NCBI RefSeq assembly: GCF_014649815.1
Contig: NZ_BMTT01000007.1
Coordinates: 62,001-126,000, forward strand
Source: Streptomyces mutabilis
GTDB taxonomy: Bacteria; Actinomycetota; Actinomycetes; Streptomycetales; Streptomycetaceae
Direction of reading: 5' to 3'
DNA length: 64,000 nt
The translations under genes were made by a program, and so were the position numbers. The notes beneath the pieces were generated by a model, which did no database searches, was not told the origin of the DNA, and saw only the letters and a program-made list of their open reading frames with translations. Positions 49,401-57,931 of this stretch are shown here, piece after piece (the stretch's first letter is position 1; every line of letters starts with the position of its first letter).

Positions 49401-50243
49401 CTACGGCAGCGCGATTCCCGGATCCATCCCGCCCAGCGCCGTCGCGCACAGGCAGTCCCGGTCGGCGGTCGGTGGCAGCGCGGCCACCGCGTCGAACAGG
49501 ACGCCCCGCAGCCGGTCCACGTTCGCCGCGAACACCTGCAGTACCTCCTCGTGGGAAACGCCCTCGCCGCTCTCCGCGCCGGCGTCCAGATCGGTGACGA
49601 GGGTCAGCGAGGTGTAACAGAGCTCCAGTTCACGGGCGAGCGCGGCCTCGGGGTGGCCGGTCATGCCCACCACCGACCAGCCCTGCGCCCGGTGCCACAG
49701 GGACTCCGCCCGGGTGCCGAAACGGGGCCCCTCGACCACGACCAGCGTGCCGCCGTCCACCGGTTCCCAGTCCCGCCCCCGGGCCGCCTTCAGCGCGGCG
49801 GCCCGCCCGGTGGGGCAGTACGGGTCGGCCAGCGACACGTGCACCACGTCGGGCACCGTGCCGTCCGGCGTCGGCAGCCCGTCGAAGTAGGTCGAAGGCC
49901 GGGACCGCGTGCGGTCGACGAACTGGTCCGGCACCAGCAGCGTGCCCGGCCCGTACTCGGGGCGCAGCCCGCCGACCGCGCAGGGGCCGAGGACCTGGCG
50001 CACACCGGCCGAACGCAGCGCCCAGAGGTTGGCCCGGTAGTTGATCCGGTGCGGCGGCAGATGGTGTCCGCGCCCGTGGCGGGGGAGGAAGGCGACCCGT
50101 CGGCCGGCGACCTCGCCGAGGAACAGGGAGTCGCTGGGCGGCCCGTAGGGGGTGTCCACCTGTACCTCGGTCACGTCGTCGAGGAACGAGTAGAAACCGG
50201 AGCCGCCGATCACGCCGATCTCGGCATTCACCTTGTTCGCCAT
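49401..50243 (-). CDS. mtnP: S-methyl-5'-thioadenosine phosphorylase
   Basis: A 280-residue PNP/MTAP-family enzyme. GVIGGSGFYSF (phosphate-binding Ser), FLPRHGRGHHLPPHRINYRA, VDGGTLVVVEGPRFGTRAES and VGMTGHPEAALARELELCYT are family marks; the Asp in VTDLDAG is the purine-binding position. Cleaves methylthioadenosine to adenine and methylthioribose 1-phosphate in methionine salvage. ATG at 50243. The region 49113-49400 behind it contains two copies of a CACGGTCGCGCAC repeat and no gene. Confidence 0.9.
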   Translation of the reverse strand: MANKVNAEIGVIGGSGFYSFLDDVTEVQVDTPYGPPSDSLFLGEVAGRRVAFLPRHGRGHHLPPHRINYRANLWALRSAGVRQVLGPCAVGGLRPEYGPGTLLVPDQFVDRTRSRPSTYFDGLPTPDGTVPDVVHVSLADPYCPTGRAAALKAARGRDWEPVDGGTLVVVEGPRFGTRAESLWHRAQGWSVVGMTGHPEAALARELELCYTSLTLVTDLDAGAESGEGVSHEEVLQVFAANVDRLRGVLFDAVAALPPTADRDCLCATALGGMDPGIALP

Positions 50244-50275
50244 GACCGCACCCTAGCCGCCCCGGCCGACGCCGA

Positions 50276-50305
50276 GGACCCCGTCGTCGGTCGACGACGG
50301 GGTCC
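50276..50305. terminator. Terminator after the fmdB gene
   Basis: 14-bp inverted repeat GGACCCCGTCGTCG / CGACGACGGGGTCC with only 2 central bases, 20 bases after the minus-strand stop. Confidence 0.75.
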
Positions 50306-50325
50306 CGCGAGAAGCTGTGGAGGCC

Positions 50326-50649
50326 CTACGCGGCGGTGGTGCCGGCGGCGGAGGAGCTGCCGGAGCTCGACGACGAGCCCGAGCCCGACGACGAACCGGA
50401 GTCCGAGGGCGAGGAGTCCGCCGAGGACGACGCCGACTTGGCCGACGACGCCGGCGAGCTGCTGGACGAGCTGCCGCGGCTGTCGTTGCGGTAGAAGCCG
50501 GAGCCCTTGAAGACAATGCCGACCGCCGAGAACACCTTCTTCAGGCGGCCCTGGCAGTTCGGGCACTCGGTCAGGGCGTCATCGGTGAACTTCTGCACCG
50601 CCTCGAGGCCCTCGCCGCACTCGGTGCACTGGTACTGGTACGTCGGCAC
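50326..50649 (-). CDS. FmdB-type zinc-ribbon protein with Ser-rich tail
   Basis: A 107-residue protein: VPTYQYQCTECGEGLEAVQK and LTECPNCQGRLKKVFSAVGI form the CxxC...CxxC zinc ribbon of the FmdB/CxxC family, followed by GSGFYRNDSRG. The last 45 residues are almost only Ser, Gly and Ala with a few Asp/Lys. GTG at 50649 gives the typical MPTYxYxC start. The exact role of the family (regulatory or RNA-related) is not settled. Confidence 0.9.
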   Translation of the reverse strand: MPTYQYQCTECGEGLEAVQKFTDDALTECPNCQGRLKKVFSAVGIVFKGSGFYRNDSRGSSSSSSPASSAKSASSSADSSPSDSGSSSGSGSSSSSGSSSAAGTTAA

Positions 50650-50717
50650 TTGTCTTCCTCCTGGCACTCTCACTCGATGAGTGCTAACGACGGTCCATAG
50701 TGACGCATTCCCCGGGA

Positions 50718-52034
50718 TCAGTCCACTGCGGCGTGCTCCCGGTGATCCACGCCACGCAGGACCGTACGCCCGCGGGGCGGGGTCGCCAGCCGCGAACGCA
50801 GTGCCAGCAGCGTCGCAAGCGCGAGCACTGTGCCACCCATCGGCACCAGGAACCCGGCGCCGCCCCAGAGCCGGTCCTCCAGCTGGCCGGAGACGGTGAC
50901 GGCCGCCGCCTGGCCGAGCGCGACCGCGCCGGTCAGCCAGGTGAACGCCTCGGTGCGGGCGCCCGCCGGAACCAGGTCCTCGACCAGCGTGTAGCCGGTG
51001 ACGAGAGCGGGTGCGATGCACATGCCGACCAGGAGGCCGAGACCGGCCAGTACGAGCACGGAGTGAGCGGCCCACAGGCCGGACGCGGTCACGGCGAGGG
51101 CGGTGTAGCCGACCAGGAGGCGCCGCTGCGGGGCCACCTTCCAGGCGATCGCGCCGCAGGCCAGGCCCGAGAGCATGTTGCCCGCGGCGAAGACGCCGTA
51201 CAGGACGCCGTTCAGCCCGGGCTCGCCGATCGACTCGGTGAAGGCGGCCAGCGAGACCTGCATGCCGCCGAACACGGAACCGATGCCCAGGAAGACCACG
51301 ATGAGAACGCGCACCCCGGGGACACGCAGTGCCGAAACGTGCTGCACGCGTGCGTGCCCGTCGGCGGCGCGGCCGACCGCCGGTTGGGTGCTTCTCTGCG
51401 CGGCGAACAGCAGACCGCCCACCAGGGTGAGCGCGGCCTCGGTGACCAGGCCCGCGGCCGGGTCCACGGCCGTGCACAGGGCGGTCGCCAAAAGCGGGCC
51501 GAGGACGAAGGTCAGCTCGTCGGTGACGGACTCGAAGGCGGCCGCCGTGCTCATCAGCGGGGAGTCCTTGAGCTTCACGCCCCAGCGGGCCCGCACCATG
51601 GGTCCGATCTGCGGCACCGAGGCGCCGGTGGGCACCGCGGCCGCGAACAGTGCCCACAAGGGCGCGTTCGCGAGCGCGAGAACGGTCAGGGTCGCACCGG
51701 ATGTCGCGTGCACGAGCACGCCGGGGAGCAGGACGGCACGCTGCCCGTAGCGGTCGGCGAGCCGCCCGCTGTAGGGGGCGAACACGGCCATGGAGACGCC
51801 GGTGACGGCCGCCGCGGCGCCCGCGACGCCGTAGGAACCGGTGGTGTGCTGCACCAACAGCACGATGGAGAGCGTCAGCATGGCGAACGGCTGGCGTGCC
51901 GCGAAGCCGGGCAGCAGGAACGTCCAGGCGCCGCGGGTGCGCAGCAGTCGGCCGTATCCCGGGCGGGCGGAGCGGGACTCGGCGTGCCGCGTCTCCTCCG
52001 GCGACTTCTTCGACGAGGTGACCGTGGATGCCAC
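50718..52034 (-). CDS. MFS transporter
   Basis: A 438-residue 12-helix MFS protein: RLLRTRGAWTFLLPGFAARQ, motif A-like GRLADRYGQRAVLLPGVLVH, LGPLLATALCTAVDPAAGLV, and a second half starting ALRVPGVRVLIVVFLGIGSV. It belongs to the YbfB/arabinose-efflux-like group, substrate unknown. GTG at 52034 with AAAGG eight bases upstream is preferred. ATG at 52223 lies ahead of the probable transcription start (TAGGAT at 52226-52231) and would add 63 non-homologous residues. Confidence 0.85.
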   Translation of the reverse strand: MASTVTSSKKSPEETRHAESRSARPGYGRLLRTRGAWTFLLPGFAARQPFAMLTLSIVLLVQHTTGSYGVAGAAAAVTGVSMAVFAPYSGRLADRYGQRAVLLPGVLVHATSGATLTVLALANAPLWALFAAAVPTGASVPQIGPMVRARWGVKLKDSPLMSTAAAFESVTDELTFVLGPLLATALCTAVDPAAGLVTEAALTLVGGLLFAAQRSTQPAVGRAADGHARVQHVSALRVPGVRVLIVVFLGIGSVFGGMQVSLAAFTESIGEPGLNGVLYGVFAAGNMLSGLACGAIAWKVAPQRRLLVGYTALAVTASGLWAAHSVLVLAGLGLLVGMCIAPALVTGYTLVEDLVPAGARTEAFTWLTGAVALGQAAAVTVSGQLEDRLWGGAGFLVPMGGTVLALATLLALRSRLATPPRGRTVLRGVDHREHAAVD

Positions 52035-52225
52035 GGCCCGTGCCTTTCTGCCGCCTGGTAGCGCGGTCCGCCTCGCGGCTGTCGCCGTGCGGGAGCGCCG
52101 AGAGCTGTCCTCTTGCGCGGACTGCGGTAGATGCCGGAGCCCGCGCGGAAGAGGGGCGATCCGGCCGCCATACGGTCGCGCCAGCTCTGCTTCAGGCAGA
52201 GTTGGTTCGATCAGGTGCCGCATTC

Positions 52226-52252
52226 ATCCTACAGGGGGGAAGACGGGCGCAA
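52226..52252 (-). promoter_or_regulatory. Candidate promoter of the MFS gene
   Basis: On the minus strand TTGCGC (52252-52247), 15 bases, TAGGAT (52231-52226). The -10 is a good Streptomyces match, the spacing short. Transcription would start near 52219, leaving an untranslated leader of about 185 bases. Confidence 0.45.
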
Positions 52253-52280
52253 CCTGTGAAAGCGCGCACCCTCCCCACGT

Positions 52281-52430
52281 TCACCTGCGATCTCGGCACC
52301 CGCCGTCCACCTGCGGTTGCCGCATCCGATCACCTGCGATCCCGCGCTCGTCCATGCGATTGCGCACTCGTCCACCCGCGATCCCGCACCATCCAGCTGC
52401 GGCTGCCGCACTCGCTCACCCGCGGTTGCC
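52281..52430. repeat. Degenerate tandem repeats of 20-26 bp
   Basis: About seven imperfect units of the form TCCACCTGCGATTCCGCACT (for example TTCACCTGCGATCTCGGCA, TCCACCTGCGGTTGCCGCAT, TCACCTGCGATCCCGCGCTC, TCCACCCGCGATCCCGCACC, TCACCCGCGGTTGCC). The last unit forms the C-terminal codons and stop of the antiporter gene. The rest is intergenic. Confidence 0.6.
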
Positions 52431-53960
52431 GTTCGCCTCACCCGTGCCCAGCCATCCGGCCAGCTTGCCGCCGTGGCCGACCGCGCGCAGCCGCGCCTCG
52501 GCGGTGTCCCGGACGGGGTCGGTGGCGACCACGAGGAGTTCGTCCCCGCGCCGCAGTCCCGTCGTGGGCAGCGGCACGAACGACTTGCCGTCGCGGACGA
52601 CCAGCGTCACGGCGGACCCGGCCGGCAGCCGCAGCTCGCTGACCTCCACGCCGTGCATCCTCGACCCCTCGGGGATCGTCACGGACAGCAGGTGCCCGCG
52701 CAGCCGCTCCAGGGGCGCCGACTCGATGCCGAGGTCGGCGGCCTCGTCCTCCTTGCCCAGGTGCAGCTTGCGGGCCAGCCAGGGCAGCGTCGGCCCCTGG
52801 ACCAGGGTGTAGACGACGACCAGGACGAAGACGATGTTGAAGATGCGGCGGCTGCCCTCGACGCCCTCCACCATGGGGATCGTGGCCAGGACGATGGGCA
52901 CGGCGCCGCGCAGCCCGGCCCAGGACATCAGTGCCTTCTCCTGCCAGGGCACCCGGAACGGCAGCAGGCACAGTACGACGCTCAGCGGACGCGCCACCAT
53001 GGTCAGCACCAGCCCGATGATCAGGGCGGGCAGGATGTCGTCCCCGAGCTCGTGCGGGGTGACCAGCAGGCCGAGCAGCACGAACATGCCGATCTGGGCG
53101 AGCCAGCCGAGCCCGTCGGCGAAGCCCCGCGTGGCGGGCCAGTGCGGTAGCCGGGCGTTGCCCATGACCATCGACGCGAGGTAGACGGCCAGGAAGCCGC
53201 TGCCGTGGACCATGGCGCCGGCCGCGTAGGCGGTGACGGCGATCGACATGACGGCGATGGGGTAGAGGCCGGAGGCGGGCAGCGCCACGTGCCTGAGTCC
53301 GAGGGACCCGAGCCAGCCGACCGCGAGCCCGATGGCGGCGCCGATGGCCAGCTCCAGCGCGATCTCGCCCAGCAGCACGTACCAGTGCTCGATCGGGCCG
53401 GCCGTGGAGAAGGCGACCACCAGGATGACCACCGGTGCGTCGTTGAAGCCGGACTCGGCCTCCAGGGTGCCCGTTATGCGTGCGGGCAACGGGATTGTGC
53501 GCAGCACCGAGAACACGGCCGCCGCGTCCGTGGAGGAGACCACCGCTCCGACGATCAGTGCCTGCCGCCACTCCAGCCCGGTCAGGTAGTGCGCGCCCGC
53601 CGCGGTCACGCCGACGCTCACCGCGACCCCGGCCAGTGCCAGTGCGGAGGCGGCCGGCAGGGCCGGTTTCGCCTCCTTCCACTTCGTACCGAGACCGCCT
53701 TCGGCCAGGATCACGACCAGGGCCGCGTATCCGATGACCTGAACCAGTTCGGCGTTGTCGAAGTGGATGTCGCCGATGCCGTCCTGGCCCATGGCGACGC
53801 CGATCGCCAGGTAGACGAGCAGGCTGGGGAGCCCGCTGCGTGAGGAGATCCGGACCGCCGCCACGGCGATGAGGAGGACGAGCGAGCAGACGAGCAGGAG
53901 CTGGTTGAGGTGGTGGACAGTCAGCGGCCGTTCCCTTCCTTGACGCACAGCACGGACCAC
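52416..53960 (-). CDS. Potassium/proton antiporter with C-terminal TrkA-C domain
   Basis: About 500 residues: 12-13 membrane helices of the CPA1/CPA2 Na+/H+ exchanger fold, with GAVVSSTDAAAVFSVLRTIP and LEAESGFNDAPVVILVVAF (ion-binding Asp residues), and a TrkA_C domain at about 420-495 (SRMHGVEVSELRLPAGSAVT, LRRGDELLVVATDPVRD) as in NhaP2/CvrA. Start is unclear: homologues begin at TVHHLNQLLLVCSL, where this gene has CTG at about 53924 with AAGGAAGGGAA just upstream. In-frame GTGs are at 53960 and 53948. Expected role: K+ and pH balance. Confidence 0.88.
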   Translation of the reverse strand: MVRAVRQGRERPLTVHHLNQLLLVCSLVLLIAVAAVRISSRSGLPSLLVYLAIGVAMGQDGIGDIHFDNAELVQVIGYAALVVILAEGGLGTKWKEAKPALPAASALALAGVAVSVGVTAAGAHYLTGLEWRQALIVGAVVSSTDAAAVFSVLRTIPLPARITGTLEAESGFNDAPVVILVVAFSTAGPIEHWYVLLGEIALELAIGAAIGLAVGWLGSLGLRHVALPASGLYPIAVMSIAVTAYAAGAMVHGSGFLAVYLASMVMGNARLPHWPATRGFADGLGWLAQIGMFVLLGLLVTPHELGDDILPALIIGLVLTMVARPLSVVLCLLPFRVPWQEKALMSWAGLRGAVPIVLATIPMVEGVEGSRRIFNIVFVLVVVYTLVQGPTLPWLARKLHLGKEDEAADLGIESAPLERLRGHLLSVTIPEGSRMHGVEVSELRLPAGSAVTLVVRDGKSFVPLPTTGLRRGDELLVVATDPVRDTAEARLRAVGHGGKLAGWLGTGEANGNRG

Positions 53961-54313
53961 ACGCGGACCCCACGGGGCACGTACGGGTACGCACGGTTAC
54001 GTACCAGCGCATACGCCCGCACACGGACCACATGCCGCCCGTGGCGCGGACGAGCGCGCCGCGCGGCGCGCGAACACACACCCCCATGGCACACGAAACC
54101 GCAGTGCTCTGCGGGCAACTACTTCGTTACCTTACCTAACTCTTGACGATTTCTTGACCCTCGGCTTGGCAGGATCGAACGCCCGTGCGTGCCAGTACCC
54201 GACTCCGCGTCAAGGCGGAGCCGGGCCTGCGCCTACAGTTGCTCCAGCGCTCGGTCGCTCAGTACGAAGCACAGCCCGCCCCTGCCGCTCGTGTTAGGAC
54301 AGCAAGGACAGCG
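53961..54313. other. 353-bp divergent intergenic region
   Basis: No gene seen. 54120-54180 is unusually AT-rich for the window (GTTACCTTACCTAACTCTTG) and contains TTGACG and TTGACC, so it likely holds the promoter of the penicillin-acylase-type gene. The upstream part has a CGCGCCGCGCGGCGCG-like self-complementary stretch. Confidence 0.5.
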
Positions 54314-57139
54314 ATGCCCCCCACCACCACCGCCTCCACGGGTCAGCAGCCCGGCACGTCCGGCAGGAAGAAGGGGAAGAAGGGGCGCAAAGGCCGCCTG
54401 CTCGTCCTCGTGCTGGTCCTGGCCGTCATCGGCGGCCTCGTCTACGGCGGGTACTGGTCCGTCAGCACGGTCCGCGCGTCCTTCCCGCAGACCGCCGGCT
54501 CGCTCACGCTGAAGGGCCTGTCCGGCCCGGTCGACGTCAAGCGCGACGGCTACGGCATCCCGCAGATCTACGCGTCCTCCGAGGAGGACCTGTTCATGGC
54601 GCAGGGCTACGTCCAGGCGCAGGACCGGTTCTACGAGATGGACGTGCGCCGTCACATGACCGCAGGGCGCCTGTCGGAGATGTTCGGCAAGAGCCAGGTG
54701 GACAACGACGAGTTCCTGCGCACCCTGGGCTGGCACCGGGTGGCGAAGAAGGAGTACGACGAGAAGCTGTCGGACTCCACCAAGAAGTACCTCCAGGCGT
54801 ACGCGAAGGGCGTCAACGCCTACCTGGAGGGCAAGGACGGCGCGGACATCTCCCTGGAGTACGCCGCCCTCGGCTTCACCAACGACTACAAGCCCCAGGA
54901 GTGGACCCCGGTCGACTCGGTGGCCTGGCTGAAGGCGATGGCCTGGGACCTGCGCGGGAACATGCAGGACGAGGTCGACCGCGCCCTGATGACCAGCCGC
55001 CTCGGTCCGAAGCAGATCGCCGACCTGTACCCGGCCTACCCCTACGACCGGAACAAGGCGATCGTTCAGGAGGGCCAGTACGACGAGCTCACCGAGACGT
55101 TCGAGGGGGGCGGCACGTCCGGCGGCGACGAGGGCACCGGAACCGGCACGGGCACCGGAACCGGTACAGGCGTCGGGGCCGGTACCGGTACCGGAACCGG
55201 TACAGGCGTCGGGACCGGGACCGGCACGGGCACCGGCAACGCCTTGCAGAGCCAGCTCTCGGGCCTCCAGAACGTCCTGGACGACCTGCCCACCGCCGTC
55301 GGCGTGAACGGCAACGGCATCGGCTCCAACTCCTGGGTCGTCTCCGGCGAGCACACCATCACCGGCAAGCCGCTGCTGGCCAACGACCCGCACCTGTCTC
55401 CGTCGCTGCCGTCCGTCTGGTACCAGATGGGCCTGCACTGCCGCACCGTCTCCGACAAGTGCCGCTACGACGTCGCCGGTTACACCTTCGCGGGCATGCC
55501 CGGCGTGGTCATCGGCCACAACCAGGAGATCGCCTGGGGCCTGACCAACTCCGGCGTCGACGTCACCGACCTCTACCTGGAGAAGATCACCGCCGACGGC
55601 TACCAGTACGACGGCAAGGTGGTCCCCTTCGAGACCCGCGAGGAGACCATCAAGGTCGCCGGCGGCGAGTCCAAGAAGATCGTGGTCCGTGAGACCAACA
55701 ACGGCCCCCTGCTCTCCGACCGCGACGACGAGCTGGTGAAGGTCGGCAAGAAGGCCACCGTCGAGACCGCCGCCCCCGACCGCGGCGACGGCTACGGCGT
55801 CGCACTGCGCTGGACGGCGCTGGAGGCGGGCACCACCATGGACGCCGTCTTCGCTATGGACCGGGCGCAGAACTGGAGCGACTTCAGGGAGGCAGCCGCC
55901 CTGTTCGACGTCCCCTCGCAGAACCTGGTCTACGCCGACAGCGAGCACATCGGCTACACGCTGCCCGGCAGGATCCCGGTGCGCGCCAAGGGCCACGACG
56001 GCTCGGTCCCGGCGCCGGGCTGGGACCCCGACTACCACTGGACCGGCGAGTACATCGACGACGACGAGCTGCCGTACGAGTACGACCCGGAGCGCGGCTA
56101 CATCGTGACCGCCAACCAGGCGGTCGTCGACGAGGACTACCCCTACACGCTCACCACGGACTGGGGTTACGGCACCCGCAGCCAGCGCATCACCTCCCTG
56201 ATCGAGCAGAAGATCAAGGACGGCGGCAAGATCTCCACCGACGACATGCGCCAGATGCAGCTGGACAACAGCAGCGAGATCGCCAAGCTGCTCGTGCCCC
56301 AACTGCTGAAGATCGACGTCGAGGACAAGGACGTCCGCGAGGCGCAGAAGCTTCTTGAAGGCTGGGACTACACCCAGGACGCCGACTCGGCGGCCGCCGC
56401 CTACTTCAACGCCGTGTGGCGCAACATCCTCAAGCTCGCCTTCGGCAACAAGCTGCCCAAGGAACTGCGCGTCAAGGGCCAGTGCCTGTGGGTCGACCCG
56501 GTCAACACCACCGGCCCGGCGGACGAGACGAACAAGGTCCGCGAGTGCGGTCAGCGTGACACCGACCAGGCGCAGCCGGACGGCGGCGACCGCTGGTTCG
56601 AGGTCGTGCGGCAGCTGATGGACAAGCCGAAGAGCGACTGGTGGACGACGCCGGCCAACGGCACCCGCAAGGGCGCCGACCACAACCGCGACGACCTGTT
56701 CAAGCGCGCCATGGTCGACGCCCGCTGGGAGCTGACCGCCAAGCTCGGCAAGGACATCGACACCTGGAACTGGGGTCGGCTGCACCGCCTGTTCCTGAAG
56801 AACCAGACCCTGGGCACCGAGGGCCCCGGCTTCCTGAAGTACGCCCTCAACCGCGGCCCGTGGAAGCTCAGCGGCGGCGAGGCGGCGGTCAACGCCTCCG
56901 GCTGGAACGCGGCCGGCGGTTACGGGGTGGTGTGGGTGCCGTCCATGCGGATGGTGGTCAACCTCGGTGACCTCGACAAGTCGCGCTGGATCAACCTCAC
57001 CGGCGCCTCCGGCCACGCCTACAGCGCCCACTACACCGACCAGACCGACAAGTGGGCCGACGGTGAACTGCTGCCGTGGGCCTTCACGAAGAAGGCGGTC
57101 GACGAGAGCACGAGCGACACGCTGGTGCTCAAGCCGTAG
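54314..57139 (+). CDS. Membrane-anchored penicillin acylase-family hydrolase
   Basis: A 941-residue Ntn hydrolase. Lys-rich start, one membrane helix (LLVLVLVLAVIGGLVYGGYW, about 28-47), alpha-chain region with DGYGIPQIYASSEEDLFMAQ, then a Gly-Thr repeat (residues 274-308), then the cleavage site GIGSNSWVVSG with catalytic Ser338 as N-terminal residue of the beta chain. NDPHLSPSLPSVWYQM and an Asn in the HTDGYY-like oxyanion area follow. Members deacylate beta-lactams, acyl-homoserine lactones or lipopeptides. The substrate is not readable. ATG at 54314 after AAGGA. Confidence 0.9.
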   Translation: MPPTTTASTGQQPGTSGRKKGKKGRKGRLLVLVLVLAVIGGLVYGGYWSVSTVRASFPQTAGSLTLKGLSGPVDVKRDGYGIPQIYASSEEDLFMAQGYVQAQDRFYEMDVRRHMTAGRLSEMFGKSQVDNDEFLRTLGWHRVAKKEYDEKLSDSTKKYLQAYAKGVNAYLEGKDGADISLEYAALGFTNDYKPQEWTPVDSVAWLKAMAWDLRGNMQDEVDRALMTSRLGPKQIADLYPAYPYDRNKAIVQEGQYDELTETFEGGGTSGGDEGTGTGTGTGTGTGVGAGTGTGTGTGVGTGTGTGTGNALQSQLSGLQNVLDDLPTAVGVNGNGIGSNSWVVSGEHTITGKPLLANDPHLSPSLPSVWYQMGLHCRTVSDKCRYDVAGYTFAGMPGVVIGHNQEIAWGLTNSGVDVTDLYLEKITADGYQYDGKVVPFETREETIKVAGGESKKIVVRETNNGPLLSDRDDELVKVGKKATVETAAPDRGDGYGVALRWTALEAGTTMDAVFAMDRAQNWSDFREAAALFDVPSQNLVYADSEHIGYTLPGRIPVRAKGHDGSVPAPGWDPDYHWTGEYIDDDELPYEYDPERGYIVTANQAVVDEDYPYTLTTDWGYGTRSQRITSLIEQKIKDGGKISTDDMRQMQLDNSSEIAKLLVPQLLKIDVEDKDVREAQKLLEGWDYTQDADSAAAAYFNAVWRNILKLAFGNKLPKELRVKGQCLWVDPVNTTGPADETNKVRECGQRDTDQAQPDGGDRWFEVVRQLMDKPKSDWWTTPANGTRKGADHNRDDLFKRAMVDARWELTAKLGKDIDTWNWGRLHRLFLKNQTLGTEGPGFLKYALNRGPWKLSGGEAAVNASGWNAAGGYGVVWVPSMRMVVNLGDLDKSRWINLTGASGHAYSAHYTDQTDKWADGELLPWAFTKKAVDESTSDTLVLKP
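55133..55237 (+). repeat. Gly-Thr coding repeat in the acylase spacer peptide
   Basis: 35 codons of alternating Gly and Thr, with Val or Ala at three places (GTGTGVGAGTGTGTGTGVG...). In DNA, units of GGCACCGGAACC and GGTACAGGCGTCGG recur, including two near-identical blocks of about 36 bases. The position, 30 residues before Ser338, is where penicillin acylases have the spacer peptide removed during maturation. Confidence 0.85.
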
Positions 57140-57157
57140 CCGGGCCGTACCGGCAGT

Positions 57158-57195
57158 CGAGAACGGCCTCCACGCGCGCGTGGAGGCCGTTCTCG
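57158..57195. terminator. Bidirectional terminator after the acylase gene
   Basis: 19-bp perfect inverted repeat CGAGAACGGCCTCCACGCG and complement with no intervening base, between convergent genes. Confidence 0.85.
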
Positions 57196-57224
57196 CGCAG
57201 TCGGCACTCGCGTCCCCCGCGCGG

Positions 57225-57839
57225 TCAGCGGAACCGGCGTACCCCCGACGGCGTCACCACCGCGTCCACCGGCCGGTCGTGCGGCTCCTCGGGGACGTGC
57301 GCGACGACCTCCGCGTCGTAGAGCAGCACCAGCAGGGCGGGACGCGCGCCCGCCCGCTCCAGACGCGCCAGGACCCGGTCGTACGATCCGCCGCCGCGTC
57401 CCAGCCGCATGCCGCGCCCGTCGACCGCCAGCCCCGGCAGCAGCACCACGTCCGCCTCCGTGACCGCGTCCGGCCCCAGGCGCTCGCCGGCGGGCTCGGA
57501 CAGGGTCATCCGCCCGTCGTGCCGCACGTGCGTGAGGGATCCCTCACCGGTGTACTCGCCCCAGTCCAGGTCGTTGTCGGGCAGCAGGGCGGGCAGCAGG
57601 ACGCGCACGCCTCGCGCGCGCAGCGCGTCCAGTAGCGCGCGGGTCCCGGGCTCGGCGCCCACCGAGACGTACGCCGCCACGGCGTGCGCCCCCGCGACCT
57701 CCGGCATACCGAGCGCCCGCCCGGCCAGCGCGTGCGCCGCTTTCCGCACGGCATCCGTGGTCAGCGCGTTCCGCGCCGCGAGGAACCCCCGCCGCAGCCT
57801 TCGCTTGTCGGGCTCCGCCGCGGGTGCGTTGTGACTCAT
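57225..57839 (-). CDS. 5-formyltetrahydrofolate cyclo-ligase
   Basis: A 204-residue protein: KRRLRRGFLAARNALT (start and ATP-binding Lys/Arg), AAYVSVGAEPGTRALLDALR, LPALLPDNDLDWGEYTG, and LPGLAVDGRGMRLGRGGGSY with DR (family signature DxxGxRLGxGxGYYD-like, with SY in place of YY). Converts 5-formyl-THF to 5,10-methenyl-THF using ATP. ATG at 57839 after AGGAGCGGTCC. Divergent from galU. Confidence 0.9.
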   Translation of the reverse strand: MSHNAPAAEPDKRRLRRGFLAARNALTTDAVRKAAHALAGRALGMPEVAGAHAVAAYVSVGAEPGTRALLDALRARGVRVLLPALLPDNDLDWGEYTGEGSLTHVRHDGRMTLSEPAGERLGPDAVTEADVVLLPGLAVDGRGMRLGRGGGSYDRVLARLERAGARPALLVLLYDAEVVAHVPEEPHDRPVDAVVTPSGVRRFR

Positions 57840-57862
57840 GGACCGCTCCTGTAACGTCTAGC

Positions 57863-57878
57863 ATGCTCATATGAGCAT
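57863..57878. promoter_or_regulatory. 16-bp perfect palindrome between the cyclo-ligase gene and galU
   Basis: ATGCTCATATGAGCAT, without spacer, in the 92-base divergent region. AT-rich for this genome and well placed as an operator. No known regulator is suggested by the sequence. Confidence 0.5.
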
Positions 57879-57931
57879 CCGGGATCCGGAGTCACAGATT
57901 CTCCCTATAGGTACCGGATATGGTGGCGCGC

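Noticed and set aside
52035-52223. N-terminal extension of the MFS protein from ATG 52223
   Set aside because: The -10 box TAGGAT lies right before this ATG, so it would not be in the transcript, and the extra residues look non-coding.
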